From Gallionella sp. (lineage in GTDB: Bacteria; Pseudomonadota; Gammaproteobacteria; Burkholderiales; Gallionellaceae): a DNA stretch of 64,000 nt. Shown one piece after another: positions 1 through 10,699 of this stretch (positions are counted from its first letter, which is position 1; every line of letters starts with the position of its first letter). Location of the stretch: NCBI GenBank assembly GCA_028688275.1, contig JAQTYN010000001.1, forward strand, positions 110,724 through 174,723. The letters run 5' to 3'. Both the position numbers and the translations under genes were made by a program. The notes under the pieces are model-generated. The model saw only the letters and a list, made by a program, of their open reading frames with translations, was not told the DNA's origin and searched no databases.

Positions 1-3000
1 TTACGGATGCGTCGGGGCGCACGCTGACGGGGCAAGTGACCGAAGCGTTTTACAACTCGCTGGCGCACGCGCAACCGTTGTCCATCGGGCTAAATTGCGC
101 GCTGGGCGCGGAAGAATTGCGCCAATATGTCGCCGAATTGTCCCGCGTCGCCAATTGTTATGTGTCCGCGCATCCCAACGCGGGCTTGCCCAATCCGCTG
201 GCCGAAAGTGGTTATGACGATACGCCTGAAAACATGGCGGGGCATATCAAAGAATGGGCGGAAAGCGGTTTTCTCAACATCATCGGCGGCTGCTGCGGCA
301 CGTCGCCCGCGTTTATCCAAGCGATTGCCGAAACCGTCAAAGACATCGCGCCGCGCCAAATCCCTAGCAATCCAGTCGAATGTCGCTTGTCGGGCTTAGA
401 GCCGTTCAACATCGGCGATCAATCGCTGTTCGTCAACGTCGGCGAGCGCGCCAACGTCACAGGTTCAGCAAAATTTAAACGCTTGATTTTGGAAGGGAAA
501 TACGAAGAAGCCCTCGATATTTGCAAACAGCAAGTGGAAACGGGCGCGCAAGTTATCGACGTGAATATGGACGAAGCCATGTTGGACGGCGAAGCGGCGA
601 TGGTGACGTTTTTGAACTTAATCGCCTCCGAACCCGATATTTCCAAAGTGCCGTTGATGATTGATTCCTCGAAGTGGAACATCATCGAAGCGGGGCTGAA
701 ATGCGCGCAAGGCAAGTGCATCGTCAATTCGATTTCGCTGAAAGAAGGCGAAGCAAACTTTATCAAATACGCTACCTTGGTGCGTCGCTACGGCGCGGCG
801 GCGGTGGTGATGGCGTTTGACGAAGCGGGGCAGGCGGACACTTACCAACGTAAAATCGACATTTGCCAGCGCAGCTACGATATTTTGGTCAACAAAATCG
901 GCTTCCCGCCTGAAGACATCATCTTCGATCCCAACATTTTCGCGGTGGCAACAGGGATTGAAGAGCACAACAACTACGCGGTGGATTTCATCCAAGCCTG
1001 CGCGTGGATCCGCAAAAATCTGCCTTACGCCAAAATCAGCGGCGGCGTGTCCAACGTGTCGTTTAGCTTCCGTGGCAACGAGCCGATGCGCGAAGCGATT
1101 CACACCGTGTTTTTGTACCACGCCATTCAAGCGGGCATGAACATGGGCATCGTCAACGCGGGGCAGTTGGGCGTGTATCAAGAAATCCCTAAAGACTTGC
1201 GCGACGCGGTGGAAGATGTGGTGTTGAACCGCCATCCCGACGCGGGTGAAAAGCTGGTGGCGATGGCGGAAAACGTCAAAGGCGGCGGCAAAGCTCAAGT
1301 CGAAGATTTGGCATGGCGCAACGGCACGGTGCAGGCACGCTTGACCCACGCGCTGGTGCGCGGCATCACCACCTACATCGTGGAAGACACCGAAGCCGCC
1401 CGTTTGGAAGCCGCGTTCCCCGTCGATGTCATTGAAGGTCCGTTGATGACGGGTATGAACGTGGTCGGCGATTTGTTCGGCGCGGGCAAAATGTTCTTGC
1501 CGCAAGTGGTCAAATCCGCCCGCGTGATGAAACAAGCCGTGGCGCATCTGATTCCCTACATCGAAGCCGAAAAATTGCGCACGGGCAACACCAGCGCGAA
1601 GGGCAAAATCGTCATGGCGACGGTCAAAGGCGACGTGCACGACATCGGCAAAAACATCGTCACGGTCGTGCTGCAATGCAACAACTTTGAAGTGGTCAAC
1701 ATGGGCGTGATGGTGCCGTGCCAACAAATTTTGGACACCGCCCGCGAACACAATGCCGACATCATCGGCTTGTCGGGGCTGATTACCCCGTCGCTGGAAG
1801 AAATGGCGCACGTCGCCAAAGAAATGCAGCGTCAAGGCTTCAAAATCCCGTTGCTGATTGGCGGCGCGACCACCTCGCGGGTGCACACGGCGGTGAAAAT
1901 CGAACCAAATTATCCTGATGGTTCAGTGATTTATGTGACGGATGCCTCGCGTGCCGTGGGCGTGTGTAGCAATTTGCTGTCCGACACTTTGCGCGATGAT
2001 TATGTCGCGGGCATCAAAGCCGATTACGTCGAAGCGCGTGCCAAACATGAAAGCAGCAAAGGCAAAGCCGCGCACGTTGGGCTGGCAGAAGCGCGTGCGC
2101 ATGGACTGAAAACCGATTGGGCAAACTACACCCCGCCCAAACCCGCCGCGCTGGGCGTGCAAAGTTTGCGCGATTATTCGCTGGCGGAAATCGCCGAATT
2201 CATTGATTGGACACCATTTTTCCAAGCGTGGGAGTTGGCGGGACGCTATCCGAAAATTTTGCAAGACGAAGTGGTGGGCGAAGAAGCCACCAAGTTATTT
2301 GCCGACGCGCAAGCCATGTTGAAGCAGATCATCGCTGAGAAATGGTTGACCGCGAATGGCGTGTTTGGCTTGTTCCCAGCTAACCAAGTGAACCACGACG
2401 ACATCGAAATTTACACCGACGCGACGCGTAGTTCAGTGGCGATGACGTGGCACAATCTGCGTCAGCAAACCAAAAAACCTGTATCTATCCCCAATTTCTG
2501 CCTCGCGGATTACATCGCGCCTAAAGGCACGGACGACTACATCGGCGCGTTTGCCGTCACCACGGGCATCGGCATCGACGCACGCGTGGAAGCGTTTGAA
2601 GCAGACAATGACGACTACAACGCCATTCTGCTCAAAGCCTTGGCAGACCGCTTGGCAGAAGCCTTCGCCGAATTGCTGCACGCCAAAATTCGCCGTGAAT
2701 ACTGGGGTTACGCCAGCGACGAAGGCTTGGACAATGACAGCTTGATTGCAGAGAGCTATCGCGGCATCCGCCCCGCCCCAGGCTACCCCGCCTGCCCCGA
2801 TCATACCGAAAAAGGCGCGCTGTTCGACTTATTGCAAGCCCCTGCCAACGCCGACATCACATTGACTGAAAGCTGCGCCATGTTGCCCACCGCAGCCGTG
2901 TCAGGCTTCTACTTCTCCCACCCCGAAGCCAAATACTTCGCCACGGGTAAGGTTGATAAAGACCAAGTGGAAGATTATGCCCAACGCAAAGGCATGACGG

Positions 3001-3044
3001 TAGAAGAGGCGGAACGGTGGTTAGCTCCTGTGTTGAGTTATTGA
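1..3044 (+). CDS. metH: Cobalamin-dependent methionine synthase, 5' end outside window
   Basis: Transfers the methyl group of 5-methyltetrahydrofolate to homocysteine through cobalamin, in the cytoplasm. The frame is open from base 3, so the true start lies upstream. Visible in order: the end of the homocysteine domain with the zinc-ligand Cys pair ([12 protein letters not shown]), a pterin-binding domain ([17 protein letters not shown]), the B12 module with the DxHxxG motif ([11 protein letters not shown], cobalt-ligand His codon 1638-1640), and the AdoMet reactivation domain ([16 protein letters not shown]) near the C-terminus. Length and domain order fit full MetH of about 1200 residues minus the N-terminus. 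The gene looks intact as far as it is seen. Confidence 0.97.
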   Translation, partial: TDASGRTLTGQVTEAFYNSLAHAQPLSIGLNCALGAEELRQYVAELSRVANCYVSAHPNAGLPNPLAESGYDDTPENMAGHIKEWAESGFLNIIGGCCGTSPAFIQAIAETVKDIAPRQIPSNPVECRLSGLEPFNIGDQSLFVNVGERANVTGSAKFKRLILEGKYEEALDICKQQVETGAQVIDVNMDEAMLDGEAAMVTFLNLIASEPDISKVPLMIDSSKWNIIEAGLKCAQGKCIVNSISLKEGEANFIKYATLVRRYGAAAVVMAFDEAGQADTYQRKIDICQRSYDILVNKIGFPPEDIIFDPNIFAVATGIEEHNNYAVDFIQACAWIRKNLPYAKISGGVSNVSFSFRGNEPMREAIHTVFLYHAIQAGMNMGIVNAGQLGVYQEIPKDLRDAVEDVVLNRHPDAGEKLVAMAENVKGGGKAQVEDLAWRNGTVQARLTHALVRGITTYIVEDTEAARLEAAFPVDVIEGPLMTGMNVVGDLFGAGKMFLPQVVKSARVMKQAVAHLIPYIEAEKLRTGNTSAKGKIVMATVKGDVHDIGKNIVTVVLQCNNFEVVNMGVMVPCQQILDTAREHNADIIGLSGLITPSLEEMAHVAKEMQRQGFKIPLLIGGATTSRVHTAVKIEPNYPDGSVIYVTDASRAVGVCSNLLSDTLRDDYVAGIKADYVEARAKHESSKGKAAHVGLAEARAHGLKTDWANYTPPKPAALGVQSLRDYSLAEIAEFIDWTPFFQAWELAGRYPKILQDEVVGEEATKLFADAQAMLKQIIAEKWLTANGVFGLFPANQVNHDDIEIYTDATRSSVAMTWHNLRQQTKKPVSIPNFCLADYIAPKGTDDYIGAFAVTTGIGIDARVEAFEADNDDYNAILLKALADRLAEAFAELLHAKIRREYWGYASDEGLDNDSLIAESYRGIRPAPGYPACPDHTEKGALFDLLQAPANADITLTESCAMLPTAAVSGFYFSHPEAKYFATGKVDKDQVEDYAQRKGMTVEEAERWLAPVLSY

Positions 3045-3058
3045 TTTAGGAGAAAATT

Positions 3059-3655
3059 ATGGACGCTGGAAATTGGACATGGCTTGAATTGGCAAAACTT
3101 GTGGCAAGTTTATTTATACCGATGACGCTTGCAATCTTTGGTATTTATATCCATCGAGTAACGAAACGATTCGAGCATATCCAATGGCGCAGTCAGAAGC
3201 TTATCGAGAAGAGATTAGCTATTTACGATGATTTAGCCCCCCAATTTAATGATCTTATGTGTTATTTCACTTATGTGGGGTGCTGGAAAGAATTAAATCC
3301 TCTTGATGTTGTTGCGTTGAAAAGAAAGTTGGATAAGAAGATACATTTAGCATCTCCCCTGCTTTCACCAACGTTTTTTGAAGTTTGTCAGAAATTTCAA
3401 AGCCTATGTTTTGAAACCTATACTGGATGGGGGCAAGATGCTCGATTGAAGACGCAATTTCAGCGACGCAAGGAGGCTAGGAAAGACTGGATCGAGGAGT
3501 GGGAGTTATGCTTTAGCGGCTCAGAGGCTTGCACAAATCCACAGGAAATTAAAGCAGCATATGCGAACATTATGAAATTATTTGCTGAGGATATTGGAGT
3601 TCACCCCTCTTTTTTAATTCCAAATTCTGGCAGAGTGCCTTCTGGGGTGCAGTAA
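3059..3655 (+). CDS. Membrane-anchored hypothetical protein
   Basis: 198-residue protein starting 14 bp after metH with a good ribosome site (AGGAGA). One hydrophobic segment (about residues 10-30) is followed by a basic stretch and a soluble helical region rich in Lys, Arg, Glu and aromatic residues, which suggests an inner-membrane anchor with a cytoplasmic domain. I do not recognise a family with certainty. Base composition is lower in GC than metH, so it may be acquired. No function is proposed. Confidence 0.7.
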   Translation: MDAGNWTWLELAKLVASLFIPMTLAIFGIYIHRVTKRFEHIQWRSQKLIEKRLAIYDDLAPQFNDLMCYFTYVGCWKELNPLDVVALKRKLDKKIHLASPLLSPTFFEVCQKFQSLCFETYTGWGQDARLKTQFQRRKEARKDWIEEWELCFSGSEACTNPQEIKAAYANIMKLFAEDIGVHPSFLIPNSGRVPSGVQ

Positions 3656-3760
3656 TTGTTCCAAACCATCGAAGTGGTAGTGATGCACAAGGCGGATACA
3701 TCCGTTGCAAGCCTTGCCCTTTGCTGTCGAGCTGAGGGCTTTGTAGGCGGGGCATCTTTG
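3656..3760 (+). pseudogene. Decayed second copy of the 4317 antitoxin gene
   Basis: About 90 bases match the 5' end of the intact antitoxin gene at 4317: CAAACCATCGAAGTGG is shared exactly, and shorter blocks such as GATACATCCG follow. Relative to the intact gene two bases are missing shortly after that block, which shifts the frame, and the similarity fades after about 3745. The reading frame happens to stay open into the next gene by chance. It is best read as a relic of a tandem copy of the toxin-antitoxin pair whose toxin half is gone. Confidence 0.65.
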
Positions 3761-3814
3761 TTGATATTCGCTGACGTTCAATCTACAACAGGTTATTTTT
3801 ATCTTTTATTCAAC

Positions 3815-4195
3815 ATGTTAACCAACTTATTTTCAAATGTCATGTACGTAAAAGTACGGCGGAATCAATTTCAAGTTCGGAGCTTGAAGTCAGGAGTCGA
3901 TACGATCAGTGTCTCCCAGACACCCTTTACCACGACAAGGCTGCTTATTGGTCAGTTCGGTGTGGCTGAAAAAGCGTTGAAAGATGCCTTGAAACAAGTA
4001 TCGCAGGGCTATCTGCGATTTTTTTCACCTGCCATTGTCATTCATCCTTTAGAAATGGTTGAAGGCGGGCTATCAGAAATTGAGGAGCGTATCATCCACG
4101 AGATTGCCATTGGTGCGGGTGCCAAAAAGGTTGTTGTCTGGGTCGGACACGCGCTCAATGATGACGAAGTGAAGAAGATGCTAGGTGGCTCATAA
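3815..4195 (+). CDS. Short MreB-like hypothetical protein
   Basis: 126 residues from the ATG at 3815; upstream in-frame codons belong to an antitoxin relic. The N-terminus (MLTNLFSNVMYVKV) and the segment AIVIHPLEMVEGGLSEIEE, followed by EIAIGAGAKKVVVWVG, resemble the second half of subdomain I of MreB/actin-like cell-shape proteins, in a family of short proteobacterial proteins I recall only loosely. It lacks ATP-binding loops, so actin-like polymerisation is unlikely. The ribosome site is weak. It sits alone between repeats. Confidence 0.55.
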   Translation: MLTNLFSNVMYVKVRRNQFQVRSLKSGVDTISVSQTPFTTTRLLIGQFGVAEKALKDALKQVSQGYLRFFSPAIVIHPLEMVEGGLSEIEERIIHEIAIGAGAKKVVVWVGHALNDDEVKKMLGGS

Positions 4196-4290
4196 AACAT
4201 CGTACAGTGTGTAGCGTAGCGCAGCCCAACATTCACCGCGTGGTTGGGCATATTTGTTGGGCTTCGCTACGCTCAAGCCAAGTCACAAAC
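4196..4290. repeat. Dispersed REP-like repeat, copy A
   Basis: Contains paired GTTGGGC and GCCCAAC words, ending in GTTGGGCTTCGCTACGCTCA. A related element lies at 5600-5696. Imperfect palindromes of this kind are typical of REP elements mobilised by RAYT transposases, and a RAYT scrap lies nearby at 4954. Confidence 0.55.
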
Positions 4291-4316
4291 TGATTGATAA
4301 ACAAAGAGGATTCATC

Positions 4317-4544
4317 ATGTTACAAACCATCGAAGTGGAAATTGATGCGCAAGGGGGGATACATCCGCTGCAAGCTTTGCCCTTCGCGGCAGAGCGGCGG
4401 GCTTTGTTAACCTTGGTTGTACCTGATCGAAAGCCGTCTGCACCAACCGATTGGCGCAGTTTTGCAGGGCGGTTGCGCGGTACGGCTAACTTTAACGGCG
4501 ATGCGGTAGAGATTCAACGGAAGATGCGTGATGAATGGAGCTAA
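4317..4544 (+). CDS. Antitoxin of a type II PIN toxin pair
   Basis: 75 residues beginning MLQTIEVEIDAQGGIHPLQ, with ribosome site AGAGGA at 4305-4310; a longer in-frame start would read through the upstream repeat. The beta-rich N-terminus and basic middle fit AbrB or Phd-like antitoxins that bind DNA through the N-terminus and the toxin through the C-terminus. Its last 17 bases overlap the PIN-domain gene, the usual arrangement for coupled translation. A decayed copy of its 5' end lies at 3656. Function is inferred from context. Confidence 0.75.
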   Translation: MLQTIEVEIDAQGGIHPLQALPFAAERRALLTLVVPDRKPSAPTDWRSFAGRLRGTANFNGDAVEIQRKMRDEWS

Positions 4545-4908
4545 ATGGTTGCTGGACACCAATGTGGTGATCGGTTTGTTGAAAATGCAGCCCGCTGTCA
4601 TCGCACTGCTTGAAGCGCAAAAATTGGACTTTGGGCAAATTGCGGTCAGCCAAATTACGCGCATGGAGTTGCTGGGTTTTCCTAATTTGGAAAAAGAGGA
4701 AGAGTCCACTATTCTGGAATTTTTGCAGCATTGCCAAGTGATTTTGCTGGACGAACCGATTGAGCAACAAGCCACGCGATTGCGTCGCACCCGCCCGTGC
4801 AAGCTACCCGATGCCATTATCGCCGCCACCGCGCAGGTGCATCAACTGGTGTTGTTGACGCTGGATCAACGGCTGGCGGATATATTTGCAATGCGCAGTC
4901 TACAATAA
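4528..4908 (+). CDS. PIN-domain toxin (VapC-like ribonuclease)
   Basis: 126 residues with the PIN acidic tetrad in order: D10 (LLDTNVVIGLL), E47 (RMELLGF), D95 (LPDAIIAATA) and D113 (TLDQRLADI). Such proteins are Mg-dependent ribonucleases that cut tRNA or rRNA when freed from their antitoxin. It overlaps the preceding antitoxin gene. The full motif set and normal length suggest an active enzyme. Target RNA is unknown. Confidence 0.88.
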   Translation: MMNGAKWLLDTNVVIGLLKMQPAVIALLEAQKLDFGQIAVSQITRMELLGFPNLEKEEESTILEFLQHCQVILLDEPIEQQATRLRRTRPCKLPDAIIAATAQVHQLVLLTLDQRLADIFAMRSLQ

Positions 4909-4953
4909 AAAGCGCGTAGATCATGGCGACGCATCACGGGAAGTCAGGAGACG

Positions 4954-5112
4954 ATGCGGTATTGGGAACGTCTCAATACCGTCAAACATGGTTATGTGCA
5001 ACGGGCGATAGACTGGGAGTATTCGACTTTATCCCGCTATGTCCATCAGGGATGGTTACCTGAAAACTGGGGTGGGGATGGGGTGAAATTTGACGGGCAG
5101 TTTGGTGAGTAA
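4954..5112 (+). pseudogene. C-terminal scrap of a RAYT (Y1_Tnp) transposase
   Basis: The 52 codons contain NTVKHGYVQRAIDWEYSTLS and RYVHQGWLPENWG, which match the family pattern NPVKHGxVxxxxDWxxSSFxRYVxxGxYPxDWG at the C-terminus of REP-associated tyrosine transposases. RYWE directly precedes the NTVKHG block, whereas intact proteins have about 25 residues between them, so there is an internal deletion. The catalytic HUH and Tyr regions are absent. It explains a former source of the REP-like repeats. Confidence 0.75.
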
Positions 5113-5153
5113 ATTGCAGAGGTCAACCAAATAACGGGGCTAGGGGGATTAAA

Positions 5154-5591
5154 ATGCAGCGACAAGCGACATCATTGAAGAGAATAATTATTTCCATGCT
5201 GCTGCTTGTCTTGCTCAGTAGCGGCATTTGGTCTTACGGGGCGGCGTCCTATTTTGAATATTTAAAGCAAGAACAAGTCGTTGCGGACATGATACGTTCT
5301 GCTGAGGAGCAGGCTAGTATCAACACAGGGACAAGTATTGAGTTATTACGCCGACGATCCGAAGCCAATGCCAAGTTGCAGATTGAACTCACGCAATGTC
5401 AAGTCGCGGCGGAGAAAGCGAAAGTTAACTATTTGAATCTCAATCAACAACCCATGCCAAACCAATCAGGCGAATACTTCGTCACGCGAACTGTCATGGA
5501 CGAAGCGGACAAAATACGGCAGAGTGGTATGCAAAAATGTGAGGGAATGTTTTATATGGGTATGGACTTGCAAAAAAGTCAAAGTCTGTGA
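5154..5591 (+). CDS. Small membrane-anchored hypothetical protein
   Basis: 145 residues. Residues 10-32 form one hydrophobic segment (IIISMLLLVLLSSGIWSYG), followed by a coiled-coil-like polar region and two Cys residues (about 81 and 132) that could pair in the periplasm. No family recognised. Ribosome site AGGGGG precedes the ATG. It lies between a RAYT scrap and a REP-like repeat, so accessory status is likely. Confidence 0.6.
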   Translation: MQRQATSLKRIIISMLLLVLLSSGIWSYGAASYFEYLKQEQVVADMIRSAEEQASINTGTSIELLRRRSEANAKLQIELTQCQVAAEKAKVNYLNLNQQPMPNQSGEYFVTRTVMDEADKIRQSGMQKCEGMFYMGMDLQKSQSL

Positions 5592-5599
5592 AGGCATCT

Positions 5600-5696
5600 T
5601 TTAACCAGCGTAGGTTGGTGAGGTACGCGGCCCAACCTTCACCATGTGCTTGTGCGTAATTTGTTGGACTTCGCTGATGCTCACCCAGCCTACGAT
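5600..5696. repeat. Dispersed REP-like repeat, copy B
   Basis: CGTAGGTTGGTGAGG at the left and CTCACCCAGCCTACG at the right are near-inverted copies, with inner TTGTTGGACTTCGCTGATGC similar to 4196-4290. It lies upstream of the M16 peptidase operon and may affect its leader. Confidence 0.55.
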
Positions 5697-5785
5697 CATG
5701 GCGGTGCAGGGTGGAAAGTGAGAGGAGTACACGTTATCGGTGGGTGAATGTGGTGATAGCGGCAATCAATTTTAGGATAAGCGAG

Positions 5786-7141
5786 ATGAAGATTTTCTGG
5801 ATGGTTTTGGGTGTGTTATGCGCACACGTGGCGCAGGCGGCGGTGTTTGAACACACCTTGGCGAATGGCTTGAAAGTGGTGGTAAAGGAAGATCACCGCG
5901 CGCCAGTGGTGGTGCAGCAAATTTGGTACAAAGCGGGCAGCATGGACGAAGTCACAGGTAAAACTGGGGTGGCGCACGTCTTAGAACATCTGATGTTTAA
6001 AGGCACGAAGCGCGTGCCAGTCGGCGAGTTTTCCAAGCGCATTGCCGCCGCAGGAGGGCGAGAAAACGCCTTTACCAATACCGATTACACTGCTTATTTC
6101 CAGCAATTACACAAATCCAAATTGCCGTTGGCGATGCAGTTGGAAGCCGATCGTATGCACAACTTGCAGTTTTCGGCGGGTGAATTCGCCAAAGAAATTC
6201 AAGTGGTGATGGAGGAGCGTCGCTGGCGCACGGAAGATAACCCCAATAGTCTGTTGCAAGAAAAGATGATGGCGGCGATTTTCCAAGAGCATCCGTATCA
6301 GCATCCTATCGTGGGCTGGATGAGCGATTTGCAGGCGATGACGGTGCGGGATGCGCAGGATTGGTATCGGCATTGGTATGCGCCGAATAACGCCACGCTG
6401 GTGATTGCGGGCGATGTTCAAGCAAAAGAAGTGTTTGCCTTGGCACAACGCTATTACGGCGGCATTCCCAAACAAACTCAAGCCCCGCGTCGGGTTTATA
6501 CCGAAATGCCTCAAGTGGGCATCAAACGCTTGGTGGTTAAAGCCCCTGCTGAGTTGCCGCAGTTGATGATGGCGTATCAAGTGCCTGTGATTCGCGATCC
6601 GCAAAAAGATACCACCCCTTACGCGCTGGAAATTTTAGCGGGCATTTTGGATGGTAATGAAGCGGCGCGCTTGAACAAAGCTTTGGTGCGCGAGCAAAAA
6701 GTCGCCAGCGATGTGGGAGTTGGTTATGACAGCAACTCGCGCGGACCAGGCTTGTTTATCATTGAAGCCACGCCCAGCGAAGGCAAAACGGCGGCGGAGG
6801 TTGAACTGGCGTTGCGTCAACAATTGCTGCGCTTGGCCAAAGAGGGCGTGAGTGCCGAAGAGTTAAATCGCGTCAAAGCGCAAGTGGTCGCGAGTGAAGT
6901 GTACAAACTGGATTCGGTATTTTATCAGGCGATGCAAATTGGACAAATTGAAAGCATAGGCTTGAGTCATCGCACCCTTGCCGTGATGCTAGAAAAATTG
7001 CACGCGGTCACCGCCGAGCAGGTACAGCAAGTGGCGGCTACTTATTTGCAAGATGACCAATTGACCGTGGCGGTGTTGGATCCTCAACCGCTACCCAAAC
7101 AAGGTAAACCCCATTCGGCAGGAGAATTTCATGCGCATTAG
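5786..7141 (+). CDS. M16 family zinc peptidase, catalytic subunit
   Basis: 451 residues. The ATG at 5786 gives a signal peptide (MKIFWMVLGVLCAHVAQA), so the protein is exported to the periplasm. The inverted zinc motif is intact: H64-x-x-E67-H68 in GVAHVLEHLMFKG, with the distal acidic cluster VVMEERRWR. Processing-peptidase-type M16 proteins work as pairs of one catalytic and one degenerate subunit; the next gene overlaps by 11 bp and is the likely partner. Substrate unknown, probably periplasmic peptides. Confidence 0.93.
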   Translation: MKIFWMVLGVLCAHVAQAAVFEHTLANGLKVVVKEDHRAPVVVQQIWYKAGSMDEVTGKTGVAHVLEHLMFKGTKRVPVGEFSKRIAAAGGRENAFTNTDYTAYFQQLHKSKLPLAMQLEADRMHNLQFSAGEFAKEIQVVMEERRWRTEDNPNSLLQEKMMAAIFQEHPYQHPIVGWMSDLQAMTVRDAQDWYRHWYAPNNATLVIAGDVQAKEVFALAQRYYGGIPKQTQAPRRVYTEMPQVGIKRLVVKAPAELPQLMMAYQVPVIRDPQKDTTPYALEILAGILDGNEAARLNKALVREQKVASDVGVGYDSNSRGPGLFIIEATPSEGKTAAEVELALRQQLLRLAKEGVSAEELNRVKAQVVASEVYKLDSVFYQAMQIGQIESIGLSHRTLAVMLEKLHAVTAEQVQQVAATYLQDDQLTVAVLDPQPLPKQGKPHSAGEFHAH

Positions 7142-8436
7142 TTCAATCTTGATGGTTGTTTGGTGTTGCGTCAGCAGCCAAGTGTTCGCCACGCCGCACA
7201 TTCAAACGTGGCGCACCGCGCAGGGCGCGAAAGTGTTATTTGTGGAAAACCACGATCTACCGATGCTGGATGTATCGGTCAAATTCCCTGCTGGCAGTGG
7301 TTATGACGCAGCAGAAAAAGCGGGTGTTGCGGACTTGACCAATCAGTTGTTAAAGGCGGGTGCAACTGAGCTGAGTGAGGATGACATTGCGCGTGGCATG
7401 GCAGATGTGGGCGCGGAGTTGGGCATGGCGGTCGATCAAGATAGTGCGGGCGTCACCTTGCGCACCTTGAGTCAAGCGGCGCAGCGTGAGCAAGCTTTAG
7501 CAATTTTGGCGAAGTTGTTGCAGCATCCCGTGTTTCCAGAAGCTATTTTGGCGCGGGAAAAAGCGCGCACCATCGCGGCGTTGAAAGAAGCGGAAACGCA
7601 ACCTGAAAGCATTGCGGATAAAGCTTTCAATAAAGCAGTTTTTGGCACGCATCCTTATGCTTTCGATGCCTATACCACCCCAGCGACCGTGGAAGCCATT
7701 ACGCAGCAAGCGGTGCAGGATTTTTATCGCGCTCATTACCAAGCCCGTTATGCGGTGGTGGCAATGATGGGGGATGTGACGCGTGCGCAAGCGGAAGCGA
7801 TTGCTGAACAACTGACAGCCCAGCTGCCTGTGAGCGGTGAGGTGGCGGCGTTGCCCATGGTGGGTAGTTTGACGGCAGCCAGTGAGCAACGCATTACCCA
7901 TCCCGCCAGCCAAAGTCATATTTTGATTGGTGCGCCTGGTGTTGCGCGCAACGACCCAGATTATGATGCGCTTTACGTGGGCAATTACATCTTGGGCGGA
8001 GGCGGTTTTGTGTCGCGGCTGATGGACGAAGTGCGCGAAAAACGGGGCTTGGCATACAGCGTGTATAGCTATTTTATGCCGCTGAAATATACAGGGGTTT
8101 TCCAAATTGGCTTGCAAACCAAGAAAGATCAGGCGGAGCAAGCCTTGCAATTAGTACAGCAGGTATTTGCAAAATTTGTGGCGCAAGGTGTGACCGAAAA
8201 AGAATTACGCGCCGCCAAGCAAAACATCATTGGCGGTTTTCCCATGCGGATTGATAGCAATCGTAAAATTTTGGGCTACCTCAGCCTAATTGGTTTTTAT
8301 GATTTGCCGTTGACCTATCTGGATGATTTTACCCAGCGCATCGAACAAGTCAGCACAGTTCAGATACGCGCTGCGTTTGCCCGTCACCTTAACCCTCAAG
8401 CCATGGCGACCGTGATCGTCGGCGCACCTGAAATCC

Positions 8437-8450
<14 letters not shown>
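7131..8450 (+). CDS. M16 family peptidase-like, non-catalytic partner
   Basis: 439 residues with signal peptide (MRISSILMVVWCCVSSQVFA). Fold-specific segments match the preceding gene, but the zinc motif is replaced by GVADLTNQLLKAG, so it cannot bind zinc in the usual way. The C-terminal half has a substrate-binding signature (DEVREKRGLAYSVYSYF). The 11-bp overlap with its neighbour supports a heterodimer of active and inactive subunits. Its end overlaps the rsmD start. Confidence 0.92.
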
Positions 8451-9727
<1,277 letters not shown>

Positions 9728-9774
9728 AAAACACTGATTTATTCGGCTTCCGTCGTTCTTAAAGGAGCAGGAAT

Positions 9775-9825
9775 CCAGTTCAATCAACGTGCTGGATCCC
9801 CGCCTTCGCGGGGATGACGAATCGC
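9775..9825. repeat. Hairpin repeat with GGATCCCCGC-GCGGGGAT arms
   Basis: The core ATCCCCGCcttcGCGGGGAT is a perfect hairpin just upstream of rsxE. Sequences of the form CTGGATTCCCGCCTTCGCGGGAATGACG are common dispersed repeats in proteobacteria. An in-frame extension of rsxE through it is not credible. Confidence 0.6.
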
Positions 9826-9854
9826 ACCTCCCTAATACTGCGGGAAAGATAGAA

Positions 9855-10559
9855 ATGACCTACCAAAATTTCAAAGACATTTTGTTCAACGGCGTGTGGA
9901 AACAAAACACAGGCGTGGTGCAGTTGCTGGGCATGTGCCCTATTTTAGCGGTCAGTAGCTCGGTGGTGAATGGGGTGAGTCTGGGTTTGGCGACCGCAGT
10001 CGTAATGGCTTTGTCTGGCGCAGCCATTGCGCCGATCCGTCAAGCCGTCCCAAATGAAGCGCGTATTCCTGTGTTTATTTTGATTATCGCGGTGCTGGTG
10101 ACGGTGATTCAATTCGCCATGAATGCCTATATGTATTCGCTTTACATTGTCTTGGGCATTTTTATTCCGCTGATCGTCACGAACTGTATCGTGTTGGCGC
10201 GGGTGGAAGCTTTTGCCTCCAAAAATCCTCCGCTAGAATCTGCGCTGGATGGTTTCGCAATGGGCTTGGGTTTGACTGCAGTCTTGGCGGTGTTGGGCGG
10301 CATACGCGAAATTCTGGGACACGGCACATTGTTGTCAGGCATTGAAACCGTCTTTGGGGAAGGCGCAAAATCTTTAGTCATCACCGTTGTACCCAACTAT
10401 CACGGCTTTTTGCTGGCGATTTTGCCACCAGGGGCATTTATCGTGCTTGGGTGCTTAATTGCAGGGAAAAACTGGTTGAATGCCCGTGCCGCCGAAAAAG
10501 CCGCACAAACGCCTGCGCCGATTGAGGGTGGTTGCACGCCAGCGGCACATGCAGGCTAG
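9855..10559 (+). CDS. rsxE: Electron transport complex subunit RsxE/RnfE
   Basis: 234 residues with about six hydrophobic helices; the ATG at 9855 gives the family start MTYQNFKDILFNGVWKQNTG. Typical motifs include LLGMCPILAVSSSVVNG, and LGGIREILGHGTLL. RsxE is an inner-membrane subunit of the Rnf/Rsx complex that couples ferredoxin and NADH redox to ion flow, or reduces SoxR. Only the rsxE-nth end of the usual rsxABCDGE-nth order is present, so the other subunits must be elsewhere. Confidence 0.93.
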   Translation: MTYQNFKDILFNGVWKQNTGVVQLLGMCPILAVSSSVVNGVSLGLATAVVMALSGAAIAPIRQAVPNEARIPVFILIIAVLVTVIQFAMNAYMYSLYIVLGIFIPLIVTNCIVLARVEAFASKNPPLESALDGFAMGLGLTAVLAVLGGIREILGHGTLLSGIETVFGEGAKSLVITVVPNYHGFLLAILPPGAFIVLGCLIAGKNWLNARAAEKAAQTPAPIEGGCTPAAHAG

Positions 10560-10563
10560 TTAG

Positions 10564-10659
10564 GTGGGTACGACAAATTCGTACGCTTTTGGGTGAAATC
10601 TCCCAGTCTTATCCTAGTTTTTCGCCCTGTCGGGCGATGTACGAATCTGTCGTACCCAC
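10564..10659. repeat. 96-bp element with 21-bp terminal inverted repeats
   Basis: The left arm GTGGGTACGACAAATTCGTAC (10564-10584) and right arm (10639-10659) are inverted copies with one mismatch. A second small hairpin, GCCCtgtcGGGC, lies inside. It fills the rsxE-nth gap. It could be a MITE or a strong mRNA hairpin. Confidence 0.65.
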
Positions 10660-10699
10660 AAAAATGCGCTGTTAGCCAAAATGAGAATTACTGTACCCC

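Noticed and set aside
618..1886. 422-residue open frame on the minus strand inside metH
   Set aside because: His- and Arg-rich shadow of a GC-rich gene; no ribosome site or family features.
9789..9854. Longer rsxE start through the hairpin repeat
   Set aside because: The extra residues derive from the repeat; the family start is at 9855.
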